Positions 8,232 to 16,741 of a stretch of 64,000 nt of DNA are shown in pieces (the stretch's first letter is position 1; every line of letters starts with the position of its first letter). A model generated the notes under the pieces. The model was not told the DNA's origin. It saw nothing but the letters and a program-made list of their open reading frames with translations, and did no database searches. Position numbers and translations under genes: made by a program. Where the stretch lies: the NCBI RefSeq assembly GCF_963669205.1, contig NZ_OY769915.1, positions 4,872,001 to 4,936,000 on the forward strand, given 5' to 3'. The DNA is from an uncultured Roseibium sp. (GTDB taxonomy: Bacteria; Pseudomonadota; Alphaproteobacteria; Rhizobiales; Stappiaceae).

Positions 8232-8969
8232 CTAGAGCGCGGTCAGGGACCCGAGGCTTGCGCCACCGCAAACAAAAAGCGTCTGGCCCGTTACCCAGCT
8301 GTTCTCCGGGTCGGTGAAAAACAGCGTCGCACGCGCTACATCGCCGGCATCTCCCAGACGTTTCGTCGGCAGGGACGCGGCCAGTTTCCTGAACGTTTCG
8401 CTGTCTTCCGGAATGTCGGCGGTCAGCATGTCGGTCACAACCGGCCCGGGAGCAATGGCGTTCACGGTGATGCCGTGGCTGCCGAGTTCAAGCGCCCAGG
8501 TCCGCGTCATCGAGATCAAGGCTGCCTTGGTGCCGGCGTAAACGGTTCGCTGCGAAAGACCGACGACCGCGCGCGACGACATGTTGACGATGCGACCGAA
8601 AGTCTGCGCCTTCATATGCGGCAGCACCGCCTGCACAAGCACGATCGCGGACCTGAGATGAAGGTTCTGAAGCGTGTCGAATTCCTCGTCGGTGATATCT
8701 TCCACCGGGGTGTTGCGCACGACCCCGGCATTGTTGACGAGGATATCGACCTTGTGCGTCTCCCGGATGAGATCGGCGCAGTCCCGGACTGCCTGCGGAT
8801 CACTGAGATCGACGCACAGAGACGTCACGTTTTCGGACGCGATCTCCAATGGCCGTCTTGAAACGGAGATGATCTTGCAGCCGCGCTCCAGCAAATGTTC
8901 GGCAATGGCCTTGCCGATGCCCGTGCTCGCTCCGGTGACAAGCGCCGTCCGTCCGTCATATCCACCCAT
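8232..8969 (-). CDS. SDR-family oxidoreductase
   Basis: Classical short-chain dehydrogenase of 245 aa. It has the cofactor motif TGASTGIG at residues 12-19, NNAG at 79-82 and the active-site set Ser131/132, Tyr144 and Lys148 (VYAGTKAA). A C-terminal LFVCGGASLGSLTAL replaces the common DGG ending. It would reduce or oxidise a hydroxyl/keto group with NAD(P)H. It converges with the LysR gene (22 bases apart) and diverges from the acyl-CoA ligase operon across an AT-rich region with mirrored motifs. A role in the same catabolic pathway as the ligase operon is inferred from this layout. Confidence 0.9.
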   Translation of the reverse strand: MGGYDGRTALVTGASTGIGKAIAEHLLERGCKIISVSRRPLEIASENVTSLCVDLSDPQAVRDCADLIRETHKVDILVNNAGVVRNTPVEDITDEEFDTLQNLHLRSAIVLVQAVLPHMKAQTFGRIVNMSSRAVVGLSQRTVYAGTKAALISMTRTWALELGSHGITVNAIAPGPVVTDMLTADIPEDSETFRKLAASLPTKRLGDAGDVARATLFFTDPENSWVTGQTLFVCGGASLGSLTAL

Positions 8970-9293
8970 GTTTTTCTCCCGCTCACACGCCCTGAAATCA
9001 CCGCCCGCATGACCCGTCCATTCTGTCGTCCGGTCAACGGGAATTCAATTTATATGAAATTTCATCTAAATCAAACTTCCCTTGAAACGACCACAACGAA
9101 TGGACGCCTGTTCCACGTTCCGAATAAAAAATGCCCGAAAAAGCAGGAGTTAACTCAATCCTTTTTACCACTTGAGCCCTTGCTTTTCAGCCACTTCGGA
9201 AATTCTCTTTGACAGAAATGAAGACAATTAATATGTTTTTTCATATAAATATCGCGTTGCGACCAGCGTGAGTTTTCGGGGGAGGACGAGACT
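8970..9293. promoter_or_regulatory. Divergent AT-rich promoter region with mirrored palindromes
   Basis: This 324-bp gap separates the SDR from the acyl-CoA ligase operon and is clearly more AT-rich than its surroundings. It holds a perfect 12-bp palindrome ATGAAATTTCAT at 9054-9065 and an interrupted dyad ATATG-T6-CATAT at 9231-9246. The 12-base string ATTTATATGAAA occurs near 9048-9059 and again, in reverse complement, near 9239-9250. The two copies point in opposite directions, one in front of each gene, suggesting one regulator acting on both promoters. No gene was seen in the gap. Confidence 0.5.
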
Positions 9294-10916
9294 TTGAGAG
9301 GTGGTTTGGCGACCGTGTACGACTATTTCGCCAGGGCCCATGATCGCTGGCCCGGCCGCCCGATGCTGAGCGTGCTGCCCGAGACGGCAGACGCCTACGC
9401 AATCCCCTCCGGCGAAATTACCTACGCCGAAGCGATGCGCCGTGTGAGCGACCACGCCACCCGCTTGCAACAGGCCGGTATAGGCGAAGGCATGCGCGTC
9501 GCCCTGCTTCTGGAAAACCGGCCCGACTACTTCCTGATCTGGCTCGCGCTCAACAGGCTTCGGGCATCCGTGGTGCCGATCAATCCTGATCTGCGCGCCA
9601 GCGAACTTGAATACCTGATAGGCCATGCGGAACCGGCGCTGATCATCGCGGTGCCGAACCGGATCGGGGCGCTCCGGTCCGCAGTCGAGGCAAGCGGCAT
9701 CAAGGCAGGTGTCGTCGCGGCGGATGGCGCAATCCCCTCCCCGCGCAAGGACGCCGTCACGGCACGCCTTTCTGAGAACGGAGACGACCGGGAAGCGGCA
9801 GTGCTTTATACATCCGGCACCACGGGCAAGCCCAAGGGCTGTGTTCTCGACAATTCCTATTTCTCCGAAGTCGCGGAGTTTTACGCGGGGCTGGGCGGAA
9901 TTGCAGACCTCAGCGAAGACGGCGAACGCATGATAACGCCCCTGCCGATTTTCCACATGAACGCCATGGCCTATTCCTTCATGGCGATGCTGCGTGTCGG
10001 CGGATGCCTGACGGCCCTGGACAGGTTCCACCCGCAGACCTGGTGGCAGAGTGTGCGCGACAGCCGGGCAACATGCCTGCACTATCTTGGCGTGATGCCG
10101 TCCATCCTGATGGAAATGCCGCCTAGTGATAGCGACAGGGCCCACAAGGTGCGCTTCGGCTTCGGTGCCGGTGTCGACCCGAAGCTCCACGCGCCGTTTG
10201 AAGACCGTTTCGGCTTTCCCCTGAGCGAAGGCTGGGCAATGACGGAAACCGGCGCCGGTGCGGTCATCGCCAACAACCTGCCGGACCGGCTTGTCGGCAA
10301 GGCCGCGCTCGGCCGCCTGCCGGACTGGCTGGAAGTGCGTCTCGTCGATGAAACCGGGAGTGATGTTCCTGAAGGCGAACCGGGGGAACTGCTTGTCCGG
10401 CGAAAGGGGTCTGAACCGGGGCGGGGATTCTTCCGCGAGTACTACAAGGATCCGGAGGCAACCGAAGACGCCTGGAAAAACGGCTGGTTTCACACCGGCG
10501 ACGTCGTGCGGCGGGAACCGAACGGGTTCCTGTTTTTTGTCGACCGCCGCAAGAACGTCATTCGCCGGTCGGGTGAAAACATCGCCGCCGTGGAGGTTGA
10601 GAGCGTTCTCATGCGGCACCCCGAGGTTACCGCTGCGGGTGTCGCTCCCGTGCCGGATCCCATTCGCGGCGACGAGGTTTTTGCCTGCCTGACAGTCCAA
10701 AATCCCAGGCCTGAAACGGCAGAAGCGATCGCCCGCTGGGCCCTCGGCCAGATGGCCTACTACAAGGTCCCCGGCTATGTTGCCTTCGTGGACAGCCTGC
10801 CCTTGACATCAACCCAGAAAATTCAGCGCGCGGAGCTGAAGGCGCTTGCTTTGCATCACCTGGAAAAATCATCGACAATCAATCTGGTGCATCTCAAGAA
10901 AAGACAGGTTTCATGA
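9294..10916 (+). CDS. AMP-dependent acyl-CoA synthetase/ligase
   Basis: ANL-superfamily ligase of 540 aa that activates a carboxylic acid to its CoA thioester via an acyl-adenylate. It contains LYTSGTTGKPKGCVL (P-loop, near residue 170), EGWAMTETG (near 310), FHTGDVV (near 400) and the C-terminal catalytic lysine in TSTQKIQRAEL. The TTG at 9294 is preferred because GGAGGA lies 7 bases upstream; a GTG a few codons later is the alternative. It is the first gene of a four-gene operon, and the stop overlaps the thiolase-like gene by 4 bases. Crotonobetaine/carnitine-CoA-ligase-like enzymes are the nearest style, but the acid is unknown. Confidence 0.9.
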   Translation: MRGGLATVYDYFARAHDRWPGRPMLSVLPETADAYAIPSGEITYAEAMRRVSDHATRLQQAGIGEGMRVALLLENRPDYFLIWLALNRLRASVVPINPDLRASELEYLIGHAEPALIIAVPNRIGALRSAVEASGIKAGVVAADGAIPSPRKDAVTARLSENGDDREAAVLYTSGTTGKPKGCVLDNSYFSEVAEFYAGLGGIADLSEDGERMITPLPIFHMNAMAYSFMAMLRVGGCLTALDRFHPQTWWQSVRDSRATCLHYLGVMPSILMEMPPSDSDRAHKVRFGFGAGVDPKLHAPFEDRFGFPLSEGWAMTETGAGAVIANNLPDRLVGKAALGRLPDWLEVRLVDETGSDVPEGEPGELLVRRKGSEPGRGFFREYYKDPEATEDAWKNGWFHTGDVVRREPNGFLFFVDRRKNVIRRSGENIAAVEVESVLMRHPEVTAAGVAPVPDPIRGDEVFACLTVQNPRPETAEAIARWALGQMAYYKVPGYVAFVDSLPLTSTQKIQRAELKALALHHLEKSSTINLVHLKKRQVS

Positions 10917-12088
10917 GCCGGACGCGCCTTGGCTACGAAGGGGTCGCAGTTGTCTCTCCCGCGACCGTTCCCTACCAGCGCTTTTCGGTTGAAACAGCGC
11001 ACTGGTGGATTGCGCGCGCGCTCAAGCAAAGCCTCGATCAGGCAGGACTGAGACCGGGTGATATCGACGGGTTTGCCGTTTCGAGTTTCACCCTGTTCCC
11101 TGACAATGCCGTTGGCCTGACACAGCATCTGGGTCTTTGCCCCCGCTGGCTCGATCACGTCCCGATGGGAGGCGCCTCCGGCATCGTTGCGCTTCGGCGC
11201 GCGGCCAGGGCCGTTCAGGCGGGCGACGCCGACATTGTCGCCTGCGTTGCCGGCGACACAAATCACATCGACTCGTTCCGCAACCTTCTGTCGAGCTTCA
11301 GCCGGTTCTCCCAGGATGCCTCGTATCCCTATGGGTTCGGCGGCCCGAATGCCAATTTCGCGCTCCTGACGGATCGCTACATGGAGGACTACGGGGCAAC
11401 CCGCGAGGATTTTGGCCGGATCTGTGTCGCACAGCGCGACAACGCCTTGCGCAATCCCGGCGCGCTGATGAAAAAACCGCTGACCATGCAGCAGTACCTG
11501 GACGCCCGGCCGATTTCCGACCCGATCGCGCTCTTTGACTGCGTCATGCCCTGCGCCGGGTCGGAGGCCTTCCTGGTGATGACCGTCGAGGAAGCCCAGC
11601 GCCGGGATCTGCCCTTCGCGGTGATCGGCGGAACGATCGAGCGGCACAATGCCTTTGCAGACGACCCCATCCAGCTCCGGGGCGGGTGGGCTATGGATAT
11701 CGACGACCTTTATGGCATGGCAGACTGCGGCCCCTCCGACATCGACCTCCTGCAGACCTATGACGACTATCCGGTGATCTCGATGATGCAGTTCGAGGAC
11801 CTGGGGTTCTGCAAGAAGGGCGAAGGCAGCAAGTTTGTTAAGGACCGCGACCTGACGATTTCTGGAGATTTCCCGCACAACACCTCCGGTGGCCAGCTGT
11901 CCGCCGGACAGGCCGGGGCCGCAGGTGGCTATATCGGCCTAGTCGAGGCGATCCGGCAGGTCACGGGCAAGGCCGGACCGACACAGGTGCCGCGTGCGGC
12001 GCGCGCGATGGTCTCCGGCTTCGGTGTGATCAACTACGACCGCGGGGTTTGCTCCGGTGCGGCCATCATCGAGGGAGGATACGCGTGA
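10913..12088 (+). CDS. Thiolase-like protein (lipid-transfer/Ltp type) lacking the nucleophilic Cys
   Basis: Thiolase-fold protein of 391 aa. In true thiolases the N-terminal half carries the acyl-accepting cysteine in a C-G/A-S-G context. Here the corresponding segment, VPMGGASGIVAL (GGASG at residues 86-90), has no Cys. The C-terminal CSG with Cys380 and the His/Asn region HNTSGG remain. This pattern is typical of Ltp-type proteins which, with a DUF35 partner, act as acyl-CoA retro-aldolases in steroid side-chain degradation. The next gene encodes exactly such a DUF35 domain, with a GTGA overlap between the two. The inferred role is C-C bond cleavage of a hydroxyacyl-CoA rather than thiolysis. 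Confidence 0.85.
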   Translation: MSRTRLGYEGVAVVSPATVPYQRFSVETAHWWIARALKQSLDQAGLRPGDIDGFAVSSFTLFPDNAVGLTQHLGLCPRWLDHVPMGGASGIVALRRAARAVQAGDADIVACVAGDTNHIDSFRNLLSSFSRFSQDASYPYGFGGPNANFALLTDRYMEDYGATREDFGRICVAQRDNALRNPGALMKKPLTMQQYLDARPISDPIALFDCVMPCAGSEAFLVMTVEEAQRRDLPFAVIGGTIERHNAFADDPIQLRGGWAMDIDDLYGMADCGPSDIDLLQTYDDYPVISMMQFEDLGFCKKGEGSKFVKDRDLTISGDFPHNTSGGQLSAGQAGAAGGYIGLVEAIRQVTGKAGPTQVPRAARAMVSGFGVINYDRGVCSGAAIIEGGYA

Positions 12089-13335
12089 GCGAGCCGATCA
12101 CCCCTCCGGGCAAGAAGAACCCGCAACGGCGGACCGTCGTCCCGCACACACCGCCGCATCAGCGCAGCAGGGCGGCACTGGGTCTGGCGGCGGCCGCCGC
12201 AGAGGGACGCTTCATGCTGCAGGTCTGCGGCACGTGCGGCGCTGTCCAATACCCGCCACGCGATGCCTGCTCAAAATGCCTGTCGGTCGATCTCGACTGG
12301 CAGGACGTTACTCCGAGCGGAAAGCTGATCGCGGAGACGCAGGTTCGCGCCACGACGGATCTCTATTTTCGCAGGCAATTGCCGGTGCGCGTCGGAACGG
12401 TCAAGCTCGACGTCGGCCCCTCCGTCATATGTCATGTGCACGGCGACGTCGCTGAGAGCGCAGATGTCAGGCTTGCGATCAGGCTGGACCGGTCCGGACA
12501 GGGTGTCATGATGGCACTGCCGGTGAAGGAGACACCTTTTATGGAAGATGATGCACGGCTCCGCGAAACGAGCTGTACGCCCAGGCACCGCCGCGTCCTC
12601 ATAACCGACGCGCGCAACCCCAACGCTCCGGCGATCGTCAGCGCCCTGAAATCGGCCGGAGCGGAAAAGATCTTTGTCGGGCTTTCCGAAGACTGGCGGC
12701 CAAACCGCTATCACGACGAGATCATGGCGGTCTCCGGGGTCGAGATGCTGCCCCTCGATGTCACCGACGGCAAGTCGGTCGAGGAGCTGGCGGCGGAACT
12801 TGGCGGCAAGACCGATATCCTGATCAACAATGCCAGATACGTTCGGCCCGGCGGTCTGATGACGCGGAGCGATACCGTATTTGCGCAAAACGAGATGGAC
12901 GTGAACTATCTCGGCCTTATGCGTCTCGCACAGGCCTTCGGTCCGGCCATGTGCGCACGCACCGCCGATGGCACCAACTCGGCGGTCGCCTGGGTGAACA
13001 TTCTCTCCGCCTATGCCATCGCCAATTTCCCGGACTATGGCTGTTTCTCGGCTTCGAATGCAGCGGCGCTGTCGCTCAGCCAGAACATGCGCGCCGATTT
13101 CCGGACTTCCGGGCTTCGCGTTCTGAATGTCTTTGTCGGCCCGACGGATGACGACTGGCACCAGGAGCTGCCGCCCCCGAAAGTGCCTGCAAAAACGCTC
13201 GCCGGCAGCATCGTGCGGGGCCTCGTGGACGGTCTGGAAGACCTCTATTGCGGCGACGTCGCAAAGGACATGATCGAACGCTTCCGCGCCTCGCCGAAAA
13301 TACAGGAACGGGAAATGACGGGGTTCCGCTCATGA
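12085..13335 (+). CDS. DUF35 (Zn-ribbon/OB-fold) fused to a degenerate SDR domain
   Basis: Two-domain protein of 416 aa starting at the GTG that overlaps the thiolase-like stop. Residues ~40-150 are a DUF35/ChsH2-like rubredoxin zinc ribbon (Cys48, Cys51, Cys62, Cys65) followed by an OB fold. Residues ~168-416 have an SDR fold, with INNA at 247-250 and an SDR-like strand-helix order. The glycine-rich cofactor motif is replaced by ITDARNPNAP (173-182), and the catalytic Y-x3-K reads FSASN, that is Phe321 and Asn325. The SDR half therefore looks unable to act as a normal dehydrogenase. The DUF35 half should pair with the preceding thiolase-like protein. The pseudo-SDR may be structural or bind acyl-CoA. 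Confidence 0.85.
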   Translation: MSEPITPPGKKNPQRRTVVPHTPPHQRSRAALGLAAAAAEGRFMLQVCGTCGAVQYPPRDACSKCLSVDLDWQDVTPSGKLIAETQVRATTDLYFRRQLPVRVGTVKLDVGPSVICHVHGDVAESADVRLAIRLDRSGQGVMMALPVKETPFMEDDARLRETSCTPRHRRVLITDARNPNAPAIVSALKSAGAEKIFVGLSEDWRPNRYHDEIMAVSGVEMLPLDVTDGKSVEELAAELGGKTDILINNARYVRPGGLMTRSDTVFAQNEMDVNYLGLMRLAQAFGPAMCARTADGTNSAVAWVNILSAYAIANFPDYGCFSASNAAALSLSQNMRADFRTSGLRVLNVFVGPTDDDWHQELPPPKVPAKTLAGSIVRGLVDGLEDLYCGDVAKDMIERFRASPKIQEREMTGFRS

Positions 13336-14105
13336 CGCTGCTGGAAAACCTGGCCGGTGCGCTCACCGGGGGATCAATCGAGATCGTCGATCTGACCCAC
13401 ACCCTCGACCCGGATTTCCCGGTCATCGTGCTGCCGCCTGAATTCGGCCAATGCGCGCGATTCCGCATGGAAGAGGTGAGCTGCTACGACCATCGGGGAC
13501 CGGCCTGGAAGTGGCACAACATCTCCATGTCGGAGCACACCGGAACGCATTTTGACGCGCCAAGCCACTGGGTCAGCGGGCGCGATGTCGCCAACGGCTC
13601 CGTCGATGAAATCCCCGCCGGAAATCTCATGGCGCCCGCCGCCGTCATTGATTGCTCCAGGGGGGCGGCTGAAAACGACGACTTCGAGCTGACGCCGGAC
13701 ATTCTGCTTGAGTGGGAGCGCACCCATGGCCGCATCCCCGAGGGCTGCTGGGTCCTCATGCGCACGGACTGGTCCCACCGCAGCGGGGCGGCCTATCTGA
13801 ACATGCGCGACGATGGTCCCCATTCACCCGGGCCGACCCCGGAGGCAGTCCGCTTCCTGGTCGATGAACGCAACATTCTCGGCTTCGGCACGGAGACGAT
13901 CGGCACGGATGCCGGTCAGGGGTCGCATTATACGCCGCCCTATCCCGCACACTTCTACCTGCATGGTGCAGGCAAATACGGATTACAGTGCCTGTGCAAT
14001 CTCGACAGGCTTCCCGCCACTGGCGCAATGCTGGTGACCCCTCCCCTGAAAATCAGGAACGGGACGGGCAGCCCCCTACGCGTTCTGGCCCTGAAGGAAG
14101 TCTGA
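13332..14105 (+). CDS. Cyclase-family metal-dependent hydrolase (kynurenine formamidase-like)
   Basis: Protein of 257 aa of the cyclase/kynurenine formamidase family. The metal-binding signature HTGTHFDAPSHW is at residues 69-80 (His69, His73, Asp75, His79), and a second conserved segment, FGTETIGTDAG, is near residue 190. Members hydrolyse amides, lactones or isatin-like rings using Zn or Mn. The ATG at 13332 overlaps the stop of the DUF35-SDR gene (ATGA), making this the last gene of the ligase operon. It is followed by a strong hairpin. In this context it probably opens a ring or hydrolyses an intermediate of an unknown pathway. It is not obviously part of tryptophan degradation, as no other kyn genes are near. 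Confidence 0.88.
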   Translation: MTLLENLAGALTGGSIEIVDLTHTLDPDFPVIVLPPEFGQCARFRMEEVSCYDHRGPAWKWHNISMSEHTGTHFDAPSHWVSGRDVANGSVDEIPAGNLMAPAAVIDCSRGAAENDDFELTPDILLEWERTHGRIPEGCWVLMRTDWSHRSGAAYLNMRDDGPHSPGPTPEAVRFLVDERNILGFGTETIGTDAGQGSHYTPPYPAHFYLHGAGKYGLQCLCNLDRLPATGAMLVTPPLKIRNGTGSPLRVLALKEV

Positions 14106-14130
14106 CCTGGCCACCGGAGAGCGGCGGGTC

Positions 14131-14158
14131 ACGAAGCGGCGACATACCGCCGCTTCGT
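14131..14158. terminator. Bidirectional hairpin between convergent genes
   Basis: A perfect 11-bp stem ACGAAGCGGCG/CGCCGCTTCGT with a 6-base loop lies between the stop of the cyclase gene (+) and the stop of proX (-). There is no long T tract on either side. The position between converging operons makes transcription termination for both the natural reading. Confidence 0.6.
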
Positions 14159-14180
14159 CCAATGTCATGTCAAATCCGGA

Positions 14181-15140
14181 TTATTCGATCCAGGAATTGA
14201 CCACGTCCATGTTGTTGGCAACCCAGTCCTCGGCAACGTCGCGCGGGTCCATCTTGTCACGGCCGATCTTCAGGATCCATTCGTTGACCACGGCCGGGTC
14301 GAGAGCCATCTGGCTCAGGAACTTGGCGACCGGCGGATTGCGCGTTTCCAGCGACTTGGAATAGGCCACGTAGATGCTTGCGTCTTCACTGGCGCAGGCA
14401 AATGACGAAGCCTCGAGCCAGTCTTCCTTGTCCAGGTTGACGTTTTCGCAGCCTTCCGTGCGCGCCGGCTCGTCAAGCGGCGTGATGTCATAGGCGGCGT
14501 GGACCCATTCGGGCGTCCAGTAGTAGAACAGGATAGGCTGTTCACGCTGCATCGCGGTTTTCAGCTGTGCCTTGAAAGTCGCGTCCGGAAGGATTTCCGG
14601 CTCCCAGAGTTCATCGAGACCGTAGCTCTTGAACTTGACCTGCCACATCCGGGTCGATTTCCAGCCCGCATCACCGGACCAGTATTCGCCCTTGCCGTTG
14701 CCGTCCTTGTCGAACATGGCTGCGATTTCGGGGTCCTTGAGATCTTCGACCGAACTGACCTTGTCCGCCATGAAGGACGGGACGTACATTTTCTGGGTGC
14801 CCTTGTAGGGCTCGTTGTGACCGACCGTTTTGGCACCGTCGATATACTTGTCCCAGATGGCAGCGCGGTTCGGCATCCACAGATCCGTGTAGACGTCCGC
14901 GGACCCGTCGCCCTTGTCCATGCCGGCAGCGATGATCGATCCGTCGGAAAGCCCTTCGACGATGACGGCTTCCGAATCGAGCGGACCGTTGATGACGGCC
15001 TGAATGACATGGCCGATGGCCTTTGCCCCTGTCCATGTCAGGTCGCCGATCTTCACCGTCGCATCGTCTGCTGCCATTGCCGAGTTCGCCGCGATGAGGG
15101 AAAACGCTGTCCCGAACAGAAGATTTCTAGCAAGTTTCAT
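14181..15140 (-). CDS. proX: Glycine betaine/proline-type ABC substrate-binding protein
   Basis: Periplasmic OpuAC/ProX-family protein of 319 aa. A Sec signal peptide (MKLARNLLFGTAFSLIAANSAMAA) precedes a mature part starting at about residue 25 with VKIGDLTWTGAKAIGHVIQ. Aromatic residues expected for a quaternary-ammonium cage are frequent (DLTW, YWSGDAGW, YYWTPEWVHAAY). The ATG at 15140 was chosen because GAAGGGGA just upstream forms a ribosome-binding site. The next Met upstream, at 15155, would include that site in the protein. It is the last gene of the LacI-linked operon. The ligand is probably glycine betaine, dimethylglycine, choline-like or another methylated amine. Confidence 0.9.
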   Translation of the reverse strand: MKLARNLLFGTAFSLIAANSAMAADDATVKIGDLTWTGAKAIGHVIQAVINGPLDSEAVIVEGLSDGSIIAAGMDKGDGSADVYTDLWMPNRAAIWDKYIDGAKTVGHNEPYKGTQKMYVPSFMADKVSSVEDLKDPEIAAMFDKDGNGKGEYWSGDAGWKSTRMWQVKFKSYGLDELWEPEILPDATFKAQLKTAMQREQPILFYYWTPEWVHAAYDITPLDEPARTEGCENVNLDKEDWLEASSFACASEDASIYVAYSKSLETRNPPVAKFLSQMALDPAVVNEWILKIGRDKMDPRDVAEDWVANNMDVVNSWIE

Positions 15141-15190
15141 GTTGGTCCCCTTCAAGAAGGTTGCAGGGCCCGTGGCCCCGGATTTTGCTC

Positions 15191-16735
15191 TTATTGGCGA
15201 TTTGCATTCGCCTTTTGCACCACCCGGTCGATCATCATGGCCAACAGGGCAATTCCTACGCCGGCGAGAACGCCGCGTCCGGTCTCGGTATTTTCAAGCG
15301 CCTCGGTCACCACGTAGCCCATGCCGCCAGCGCCGATGAGCGCGGCGATAACCACCATGGAGAGGCTCATCATCACGACCTGGTTGATCCCGGCCATGAT
15401 GGATGGAAGGGCCAGCGGCAGCTCCACCTTCAACAGCAGCTGCCGGGGGTTTGCGCCGAACGCGAGTGCAGCCTCGCGGGTGTTCTCCGCCACCTGCCGG
15501 AGCCCGAGCGCCGTCAACCGCACCATCGGCGGCATGGCGAAGATCACGGTTGCGAGGATCGCGGGCGGCTTGCCGATCGAGAAGAAGGCGATCGCTGGAA
15601 GCAGGTAGACGAAAGACGGGATCGTCTGCATCACATCGAGGATCGGCGTGATGATGGTCTGCCCCCGGCTTGATTTGCCGACCCAGATCCCCAGCGGCAG
15701 TCCGACAACAACGCAGATGATCGAGGCCGCGACCACCAGCGACAGCGTATCCATGGCCGTCTGCCAGAAGCCGAACAGCGCCAGATAGATCAGCGAGGCA
15801 CCGACGAAGATCGCCGTTCGTGTTCCCGCCATCTTGTAGGCGACGAAAAGCAGGACACACATGGTGACGGGCCAGGGCGTGCCGACGAAGACGGATGTGA
15901 TCGCGCTCAGCATGCCGCGCAGGAACCGCGTGATCCCGTCGAAAAACGCACCGTGGAAAACGGTCAGGTATCCGATCCCGTCATCGATGGTTTGCGCCGT
16001 GTAGGTATTGAGATTGACCGGAGGCGCGTCCTCGGCGGGTGGCGTCCGCAACACGATCCGGTTGCCGTTGTCGTCACGCGGATACGAAATCTCGTCGGGA
16101 CGCTGGATCCAGAAAAGCGTCGGGAATTCACCGATGATCAGGCAGTCGAATTTTGCCTTGAACGCGACCTCCTCGCCCTGCGCGATGGCGCGGTCCTGGC
16201 GGATGCAGGCACGCTCATCCGGCGCGAACTGCGTGCTCCGGTACAGCATGATCGGAAGCACGAGCACGGAAATCAACAGCGCGATCACAAGGCGGGACGG
16301 CAGGAAATTGCTGTTGACCGCATGCGATATGCGCCATCTTTCGTATTGCTTGGCATAGAGCCGGTCCGCCAGCCAGGCGAACAGCAGCCGCCCAAGAATG
16401 AAAACCACGATCGCCCCGATCAGATGGGTCTGGGACCAGCCTTCATAACGCTCCACCAAATAGGCCTTGTCCGCATTGTCGGCTGCCGCCTTCGAATACT
16501 TGTAGACCAGCGCGAGATTGATCAGCGCGACGAGATCGACGACAAACCCGATCGTGAACAACAGCCAGTTTCCGCGCAGGGTGGCCCACACAAAACTGCC
16601 GGCGAGGGCAGCCCGGTTGAAGTGAAACCTCGGCAGTTGCGCCTTCTGGATCTTCAGAAACACATCTGCGTAATAGTCGCCATTCGGTCCGGCGAATTCG
16701 GTGATCGGTTTGCGGAAATCCGTTTCATCGGTCAT
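15191..16735 (-). CDS. proW: Betaine-type ABC permease with a long N-terminal membrane extension
   Basis: Permease of 514 aa, clearly longer than ordinary ProW/OpuAB. The C-terminal ~280 residues are the standard BPD_transp_1 module with the coupling loop TREAALAFGANPRQLLLKVELPLALPSIMAGI. The N-terminal ~220 residues form an extra region with several hydrophobic segments. The part FHFNRAALAGSFVWATLRGNWLLF resembles DUF2628-type membrane segments. A periplasmic-looking stretch with two cysteines (ACIRQD and FDCLIIG) follows. It ends near the ProX gene and starts 6 bases after ProV. The extension may sense osmolarity or contact the binding protein; no function is known to me. Confidence 0.88.
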   Translation of the reverse strand: MTDETDFRKPITEFAGPNGDYYADVFLKIQKAQLPRFHFNRAALAGSFVWATLRGNWLLFTIGFVVDLVALINLALVYKYSKAAADNADKAYLVERYEGWSQTHLIGAIVVFILGRLLFAWLADRLYAKQYERWRISHAVNSNFLPSRLVIALLISVLVLPIMLYRSTQFAPDERACIRQDRAIAQGEEVAFKAKFDCLIIGEFPTLFWIQRPDEISYPRDDNGNRIVLRTPPAEDAPPVNLNTYTAQTIDDGIGYLTVFHGAFFDGITRFLRGMLSAITSVFVGTPWPVTMCVLLFVAYKMAGTRTAIFVGASLIYLALFGFWQTAMDTLSLVVAASIICVVVGLPLGIWVGKSSRGQTIITPILDVMQTIPSFVYLLPAIAFFSIGKPPAILATVIFAMPPMVRLTALGLRQVAENTREAALAFGANPRQLLLKVELPLALPSIMAGINQVVMMSLSMVVIAALIGAGGMGYVVTEALENTETGRGVLAGVGIALLAMMIDRVVQKANANRQ

Positions 16736-16741
16736 GTCGTG

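Noticed and set aside
9228..10700. A 490-codon minus-strand open frame opposite the acyl-CoA ligase
   Set aside because: It lies antisense to a ligase with complete motifs and covers part of the divergent promoter region; no protein family is visible.
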